DNA from: an uncultured Caryophanales bacterium
GTDB lineage: Bacteria > Bacillota_I > Bacilli_A > RF39 > UBA660
NCBI GenBank assembly: GCA_947089915.1
Contig: CAMUMB010000008.1
Location: 1 to 35,243 of the forward strand
Reading direction: 5' to 3'
DNA length: 35,243 nucleotides
Shown: in pieces, positions 29,075 through 35,243 of the stretch
How positions within the stretch are numbered: position 1 is the first letter of the stretch
Layout of the letters: each line of letters starts with the position of its first letter
Notes under the pieces: model-generated
What the model saw: only the letters and a program-made list of their open reading frames with translations
The model's database searches: none
Told to the model about the DNA's origin: nothing
Translations under genes and position numbers: made by a program

Positions 29075-30445
29075 ATGAATGAAATGAACATGGAAAAAAT
29101 GGTCAATTTATGTAAGCAGTATGGATTTATATTTCAAGGTAGTGAGATTTATGGAGGTTTAGCAAATACATGGGATTATGGACCTTTGGGAAGTCGTCTT
29201 AAAAATAATGTCAAAGATGCATGGAGAAAGCGTTTTATTCAAGAAAGACCCAATGCGTATGAATTAGATGCCGATATTTTAATGCATCCAAGGGTATGGG
29301 AGGCAAGTGGTCATGTTGCTAGCTTTTCAGATCCTCTGATTGATTGTAAAGGTTGTAAGATGCGACATCGTGCGGATAATTTAATTGATGATTTTGACGC
29401 AAATGCACATGCGGATTCTATGACACAAGAAGAAATGATTGCCTATATCAAAGAACATAAAGTACCATGTCCAAAATGTGGTGGAACTGATTATACGGAT
29501 ATTCGTCAGTTCAATTTGATGTTTCAAACCTATAGAGGTGTTACAGAAGATTCTAAAAATGTCGTTTATTTAAGGCCTGAAAATGCGCAGGGAGAATATG
29601 TCAATTTCTTGAATGTGCAAAGAAGTATGAGAACCAAATTACCATTCAGTATTGGTCAAATTGGAAAAGCCTTTCGTAATGAAATTACACCTGGTAATTT
29701 TACATTTCGAACAATTGAATTTGAACAAATGGAGTATCAAACATTCTGTAAGGAAGGTATGGATAGTGAACTATACCAATATTTTAAAGAATATGGAAAG
29801 AAATTCTATATGGATTTAGGAATTCCAGAAAATAAATTAAGATTCCATGATCATGAGAAATTAGCACATTATGCCAAAGAAGCTTGTGATATTGAGTATC
29901 TTTTCCCATTTGGTTGGGGAGAAATCAATGGTACCCATAATCGTACCAATTATGATTTATCGCGTCATCAAGAATATTCGAAAGTATCACAAGAATACTT
30001 TGATCCAGAAACGAATGAAAAATATATTCCTTATATTATTGAATCTACCTATGGATTGGATAGAAGTGTACTGGCCTTACTTTTCAATGCTTACCATGAA
30101 GATACATTAGAAGATGGTACCACAAGGGAAGTTTTAAGTTTACATCCTTATTTGGCTCCTTATAAAGTAGCGGTGTTACCACTTGTGAAAAAATATCACA
30201 CAGAAAAAGCAACTGAAATTTATCAGTTACTTTCAAAAGAATTTATGACAACTTATGATGAATCTGGCAATATTGGAAAACGTTATCGTAGACAAGATGT
30301 AATTGGTACTCCTTACTCCATTACGATCGATGATGATACATTAAATAATGGAACGGTAACAGTAAGAGACCGCGATACTATGGAACAAATCACACTCAAA
30401 ATAGAAGAGTTAAGTACTTATATAAAAGAGAAAGTTCAATTTTAG
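29075..30445 (+). CDS. glyS: Glycyl-tRNA synthetase, single-chain (alpha2) type
   Basis: A 456-aa class II synthetase that charges tRNA-Gly. The N-terminal catalytic core starts CKQYGFIFQGSEIYGGLANTWDYGPLG. Two CxxC pairs (DCKGCK and PCPKCGG) sit in the insertion near residues 90-135. Motif 2 is visible in FRNEITPGNFTFRTIEFEQME and motif 3 in STYGLDRSVLALL. The C-terminal anticodon-binding domain is complete (APYKVAVLPLVKK, GKRYRRQDVIGTPYSITID). This is the eukaryote/archaeon/Bacillota-type enzyme, not alpha2beta2 GlyQ/GlyS. AAAGGAAG precedes ATG 29075. It is controlled by the T-box leader directly upstream. Confidence 0.97.
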   Translation: MNEMNMEKMVNLCKQYGFIFQGSEIYGGLANTWDYGPLGSRLKNNVKDAWRKRFIQERPNAYELDADILMHPRVWEASGHVASFSDPLIDCKGCKMRHRADNLIDDFDANAHADSMTQEEMIAYIKEHKVPCPKCGGTDYTDIRQFNLMFQTYRGVTEDSKNVVYLRPENAQGEYVNFLNVQRSMRTKLPFSIGQIGKAFRNEITPGNFTFRTIEFEQMEYQTFCKEGMDSELYQYFKEYGKKFYMDLGIPENKLRFHDHEKLAHYAKEACDIEYLFPFGWGEINGTHNRTNYDLSRHQEYSKVSQEYFDPETNEKYIPYIIESTYGLDRSVLALLFNAYHEDTLEDGTTREVLSLHPYLAPYKVAVLPLVKKYHTEKATEIYQLLSKEFMTTYDESGNIGKRYRRQDVIGTPYSITIDDDTLNNGTVTVRDRDTMEQITLKIEELSTYIKEKVQF

Positions 30446-30458
30446 ACTTTCTTTTTTT
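30428..30458 (+). terminator. Terminator of glyS
   Basis: GAAAGT (30430-30435) pairs with ACTTTC (30446-30451), followed by seven T. The stop codon lies in the loop. Confidence 0.75.
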
Positions 30459-30503
30459 CCTAAATAATTTTCCTATTTCATATAATCAAAGTAGGAGGGT
30501 GTT

Positions 30504-31118
30504 ATGAAAAAGAAAATAGGTATTTTGGTTAGACCAAATATGGATCAGCTTACAATTAACCGTGAAATAAGTGATGTTATTATTGAACATAATTGTATAC
30601 CCATTGGAATCGTTCCTACTTGTGATGAAGGCAAGATGACGTTAGATTCTTTTCAGGATATGGTGGATATTTTATCCTTTTGTGATGGAGTGATTTTGCA
30701 AGGTGGAACAGAGTTTTATGATTATGATGTACAGACGGTAAGATATTTATATGACCATGATATTCCTACTTTAGGAATATGTTTGGGAATGCAGACAATG
30801 GGGTGTGTTTTTGGCGGAAAATTGGAAAAAATAGAGAACGATACCCATCATCATTTTGTCGATTATGTGCATTCTGTTGTGATTCATTCTAATTCTAAAT
30901 TATATTCCATTTTGCAAAAGGAGACTATTGTTGTAAATAGTAGACATCATGAGCAAGTTGTCAATACACATTTACCAATTGTTGCATCTGCTTGTAATAT
31001 CATTGAAGCAATAGAGGATACTTCTAAGAAATTCTTTATTGGGGTACAGTGGCATCCAGAATCTATTGATGATGAGAATAGCCGTGCTTTATTTCAAGCC
31101 TTCTTTCATAGCATTTAA
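30504..31118 (+). CDS. Class I glutamine amidotransferase-like hydrolase (peptidase C26)
   Basis: A 204-aa protein of the PuuD/gamma-glutamyl-GABA hydrolase type. The nucleophile cysteine is in LGICLGMQTMG. The catalytic His-Glu pair is in QWHPESID near the C-terminus. GVILQGGTEFYDYD gives the oxyanion region, and SRHHEQVV is the family's SxHHQ-like block. It likely cleaves gamma-glutamyl amide bonds of a small metabolite; the exact substrate is unknown. At 204 aa it is slightly shorter than the usual 240. GTAGGAGG precedes ATG 30504. Monocistronic. Confidence 0.85.
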   Translation: MKKKIGILVRPNMDQLTINREISDVIIEHNCIPIGIVPTCDEGKMTLDSFQDMVDILSFCDGVILQGGTEFYDYDVQTVRYLYDHDIPTLGICLGMQTMGCVFGGKLEKIENDTHHHFVDYVHSVVIHSNSKLYSILQKETIVVNSRHHEQVVNTHLPIVASACNIIEAIEDTSKKFFIGVQWHPESIDDENSRALFQAFFHSI

Positions 31119-31129
31119 AAAAATCCAAT

Positions 31130-32916
<1,787 letters not shown>

Positions 32917-32917
32917 G

Positions 32918-32946
32918 TTGAATTTTAAGTGAAAGTATGTTAAAGT
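32918..32946 (+). promoter_or_regulatory. Promoter of the 124-aa gene
   Basis: TTGAAT (32918-32923), 17-nt spacer, TAAAGT (32941-32946). Confidence 0.5.
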
Positions 32947-32968
32947 AACTACTACAATGAGGTGTAGT

Positions 32969-33343
32969 ATGTGTAGTAATTTAAGAACAAATCCGAAAAC
33001 CTTATATGTAAAAATATTAAAAAAGGTACCGTTCAAAGAAATTTCCCAAAGTTTAATGAGGGGTTTATTATGTGTCATCTTTATCGATCGTGATACCAAT
33101 GATCTAAAACTGTCCATACCTTCTTATAAAGGAATTGGAAATTATGCACAGGAAAAATCATTGGCAAAATCTCATTATCATAGTGGTTTTATTGATATTA
33201 CTTCAGATGTGTTAGACAGAATTGAAGAAGATATGTTTGTAATTATATATGAACCAGAAACAAGAAAAATTGTAAGGATGACACAGTTATGTAATTTTTT
33301 TCTAGATTGCAAAGCCTATATTCAAGATGTTTCAGACTCATAA
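32969..33343 (+). CDS. Uncharacterised 124-aa soluble protein
   Basis: A small protein without membrane segments (MCSNLRTNPKTLYVKILKK ... YIQDVSDS). GAGGTG is 5 nt before ATG 32969; another ATG at 32957 overlaps that site. The central part (VIFIDRDTNDLKLSIPSYKG and FVIIYEPETRKIVRM) suggests a small beta-rich domain. It lies where yajC sits in Bacillus (tgt-yajC-yrzE), but it lacks the YajC membrane helix and is not YajC. Family unknown. Confidence 0.65.
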   Translation: MCSNLRTNPKTLYVKILKKVPFKEISQSLMRGLLCVIFIDRDTNDLKLSIPSYKGIGNYAQEKSLAKSHYHSGFIDITSDVLDRIEEDMFVIIYEPETRKIVRMTQLCNFFLDCKAYIQDVSDS

Positions 33344-33385
33344 AATTCCAAATGTAAAATAATAGAATTTCAGGCCTATAAAAAT

Positions 33386-33407
33386 AAGAGATAACTGTTT
33401 ATCTCTT
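33386..33407. terminator. Bidirectional terminator
   Basis: AAGAGATAA/TTATCTCTT stem with a 4-nt loop, with T-rich or A-rich flanks, between the 124-aa gene and the convergent membrane protein. Confidence 0.7.
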
Positions 33408-33776
33408 TTCTTTTTCCCCATTTTTATTAATACCAATCATACCACCAAACATACAAGTGATAGTTAAGATGAAATAATAAATTAGATTTTTCATTTCTAT
33501 ATGATTCCTAAGCCCTAAATAGTTAAATAAAACGATGAAAGCGATGAAGATAAGCGCTAGTTTGAGACCCTCTAGCCATCCTTTTTGTTTACTTTCTTTC
33601 CCCATTAGAAAACCGCCAATGAATAGGGTTAGAACAGGGCCTATAATTTCTAATATAGTAATAGTTTTCTTTCCAATTATATTAAAGTAGTTGAAAAAAG
33701 TAATCAGCAATGTAAAAATGAGTAAGGTTGCTATCATAATTCCAACTATTTTAACACTTGTTTTTAAATATTTCAT
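33399..33776 (-). CDS. TIGR04086-type membrane protein (YrzE-like)
   Basis: A 125-aa protein with four predicted helices at about 9-30, 41-57, 70-86 and 99-116. The GGFLMGKESKQKGWLEGL loop between helices 2 and 3 is the conserved part of this Bacillota family. Function unknown. AGGAGGA precedes ATG 33776. In Bacillus yrzE sits between yajC and yrbG near tgt; here it has the same neighbours but opposite strand to tgt. Confidence 0.8.
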   Translation of the reverse strand: MKYLKTSVKIVGIMIATLLIFTLLITFFNYFNIIGKKTITILEIIGPVLTLFIGGFLMGKESKQKGWLEGLKLALIFIAFIVLFNYLGLRNHIEMKNLIYYFILTITCMFGGMIGINKNGEKEKR

Positions 33777-33850
33777 AATATCCTCCTGATTAAAATATAT
33801 GAAAATGTATAAAACAATATGATTGACACATAAGAAAATAGGTGATTCAT

Positions 33851-34480
33851 ATGTATTTTATTTTAATGGCTAAAACGTTATTCTTGTATTTGTTTATTAT
33901 TTTTGTATATCGTTTAATGGGAAAAAAGGAAATAGGAGAGTTAGGAGTAGGTGATTTAATTGTTACTGTTTTGGTTGCGGAACTTGCGGCCCTTTCTATT
34001 GAAGATACGAGTAAATCTATATGGATTTCTATTGTTCCAATTCTTGTATTAGTGATATCGGAAATTGTTATAAGCTATATCAGTTTAAAAAGTGAAAAAT
34101 TTAGAAACTTTATTGATGGACATCCTACCGTTATTATTAAAAATGGAAAAGTCAATTTTAGTGCAATGACGAAACTTCGTTATACTTTAGATGATTTGAT
34201 TACACAATTACGTGGAGAAGGAATTAAGAGTATTGAGGAAGTGGATTATGCGGTTTTAGAAACGAGTGGAGATTTATCTGTTTTCCAAAATACAACCGAT
34301 TATCCAATGCCTGTTATTCTAGATGGTGTGATTCAGGAAAAAATATTACCTGAACTCAAAAAGGACAAACAGTGGATTTTACATATGCTCAAAAAACAAA
34401 ATGTAGATTTAGAAAATGTTTTCTATGCATTTTACACACAAAATAAATTATTTGTCATAAAAAAAGAGGAACTTTTATAA
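33851..34480 (+). CDS. DUF421 membrane protein (YetF/YrbG family)
   Basis: A 209-aa protein. Three N-terminal membrane helices (about 2-20, 35-50, 55-75) contain YRLMGKKEIGELGVGDLIVTVLVAELAA, the family core with the GD-[LF]-[IV] pattern. A cytoplasmic YetF-type alpha/beta domain follows with FIDGHPTVIIKNGKVN, LTLDDLITQLRGEGI-like helix and VDYAVLETSGDLSVF. Family members are linked in Bacillus to spore and envelope functions; the mechanism is unknown. Start 33851 follows AGGTG. Confidence 0.9.
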   Translation: MYFILMAKTLFLYLFIIFVYRLMGKKEIGELGVGDLIVTVLVAELAALSIEDTSKSIWISIVPILVLVISEIVISYISLKSEKFRNFIDGHPTVIIKNGKVNFSAMTKLRYTLDDLITQLRGEGIKSIEEVDYAVLETSGDLSVFQNTTDYPMPVILDGVIQEKILPELKKDKQWILHMLKKQNVDLENVFYAFYTQNKLFVIKKEELL

Positions 34481-34544
34481 AGAGATTGTTAATTGTCTTC
34501 TATCTATGATAAAATGTTAGCATAGAATTTAAGGGTGATGCATT

Positions 34545-35060
34545 ATGGTAGAAAGTTTAGTAGAATCCTTGGTGGATTTATTCAGTAGTATTAGTAATAT
34601 TCCTTTTGGAAAAGAAATGACTATTTTCTTTATTTCTTGTTTACCTATTTTGGAGTTAAGAGGAGGTATTTTAGCTGCTTCCTTACTACATGTGAATCCA
34701 GTAGTGGCTTTTATCATTTGTTCTCTTGGAAATATACTTCCTATTCCATTCATTCTATGGTTTATTACACCTATTTTTAATAAACTAAAAAAATGGAAAA
34801 GAATTGAACCTTTTATTACAAAATTAGAAAATAAAGCTTTGTCAAAAAAAGATAAAATTGAGCATATTCAGTTTTGGGGGTTATTCTTCTTTGTAGGAAT
34901 TCCGCTTCCAGGTACAGGAGCATGGACAGGAACGCTAATTGCTTCTATGATTAACATGAATAAGAAAAAAGCGCTTGTAGCTTCTATATTGGGTGTTGTA
35001 CTTGCGGGTATTATCATGCTTATTATGTCTTATGGTGTATTGGGCGCTATTATAGGTTAA
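34545..35060 (+). CDS. Small multidrug-export family protein (PF06695 type)
   Basis: A 171-aa membrane protein. Features are MTIFFISCLPILELRGGILA near 26-45 (the conserved PxxELRGG motif), NILPIPFILWF, and the second half LFFFVGIPLPGTGAWTGTL followed by a glycine-rich helix (LGVVLAGIIMLIMSYGVLG). Two inverted halves suggest a DedA/LysE-like transporter fold. Despite the family name, the substrate is unproven. GGGTGATG precedes ATG 34545. Confidence 0.88.
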   Translation: MVESLVESLVDLFSSISNIPFGKEMTIFFISCLPILELRGGILAASLLHVNPVVAFIICSLGNILPIPFILWFITPIFNKLKKWKRIEPFITKLENKALSKKDKIEHIQFWGLFFFVGIPLPGTGAWTGTLIASMINMNKKKALVASILGVVLAGIIMLIMSYGVLGAIIG

Positions 35061-35151
35061 TTTGACAAAACAATATAAATGATCATAAAGTTGTCTATTC
35101 ATTGATGTTAAAATAGATAATTTTCTATCATAGTTTTTTAAATTGATATAG

Positions 35152-35175
35152 CATCTTGAATAAAAGATGTTTTTC
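35152..35175 (+). terminator. Terminator-like hairpin in the 3' flank
   Basis: CATCTT-GAATAA-AAGATG stem followed by TTTTTC, about 100 nt after the export protein. A possible promoter (TTGACA at 35063, TAAAGT 18 nt on) lies between, so a short RNA here cannot be excluded. No gene is seen from 35061 to the end. Confidence 0.5.
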
Positions 35176-35243
35176 TTTTATAATAAAATATGGATAGTGT
35201 GAAAAGTTTTATGGAAAATCATCAACACTAGATGAAAAAGATA

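Overview
The window looks like chromosome of a low-GC Bacillota, most likely a gut-type member of Bacilli (Erysipelotrichia/RF39-like). The evidence is very AT-rich DNA, gene content, and several gene orders shared with Bacillus: cca-dnaD-nth-ponA-recU, ftsY-ylxM-ffh, and tgt-(yajC slot)-TIGR04086-DUF421. TGA is used as a normal stop in many genes, so the standard code 11 applies. Many starts use a downstream-shifted Shine-Dalgarno of the form AGGTGATnnnATG. The taxonomic placement is inference only.

Layout. Positions 1-2.8 kb hold a conserved helical-bundle gene broken by a 111-bp palindromic insertion, a small membrane protein, a PdaC-like polysaccharide deacetylase lipoprotein and a small membrane protein. 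From 2.8 to 6.1 kb come hup (HU), a PHP phosphoesterase, an unusually short CCA-adding enzyme, dnaD and nth. From 6.1 to 11.7 kb, on the minus strand, are ponA/PBP1 and recU (4-nt overlap) and rnjA (RNase J), with a 42-aa gene in between. From 11.8 to 12.5 kb lies a tandem duplication of a compact module that I read as a type I toxin-antitoxin: a 26-aa hydrophobic peptide with a convergent antisense RNA. A class II Fic protein with a small upstream partner follows (minus strand). Next come an unrecognised 296-aa protein bracketed by repeated hairpins, phosphoketolase (xfp) and a fused ABC transporter. A third, diverged copy of the toxin-antitoxin module sits at 19.84-20.18 kb.

From 20.3 kb the signal-recognition genes ftsY and ylxM are separated from ffh by about 4 kb. 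That stretch carries a prepilin/tail-collar fusion protein, a HerA-like ATPase and a HipA-like kinase. After ffh come a Cys/His-rich CotD-like protein, yebC, a divergent pair of XRE regulators, a very short glycine T-box with glyS, a class I amidotransferase-like hydrolase, and a gene interrupted by one in-frame TGA. The window ends with tgt, small and membrane proteins, a DUF421 protein and a small multidrug-export family protein.

The most interesting system is the three-copy peptide/antisense RNA family. Each copy has a sigma-A-type sense promoter, a hairpin that sequesters the Shine-Dalgarno, a tiny membrane peptide, a terminator, and a strong convergent antisense promoter with its own terminator. 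The hairpins are kept by compensatory changes between copies although the peptide of copy 3 is largely different.
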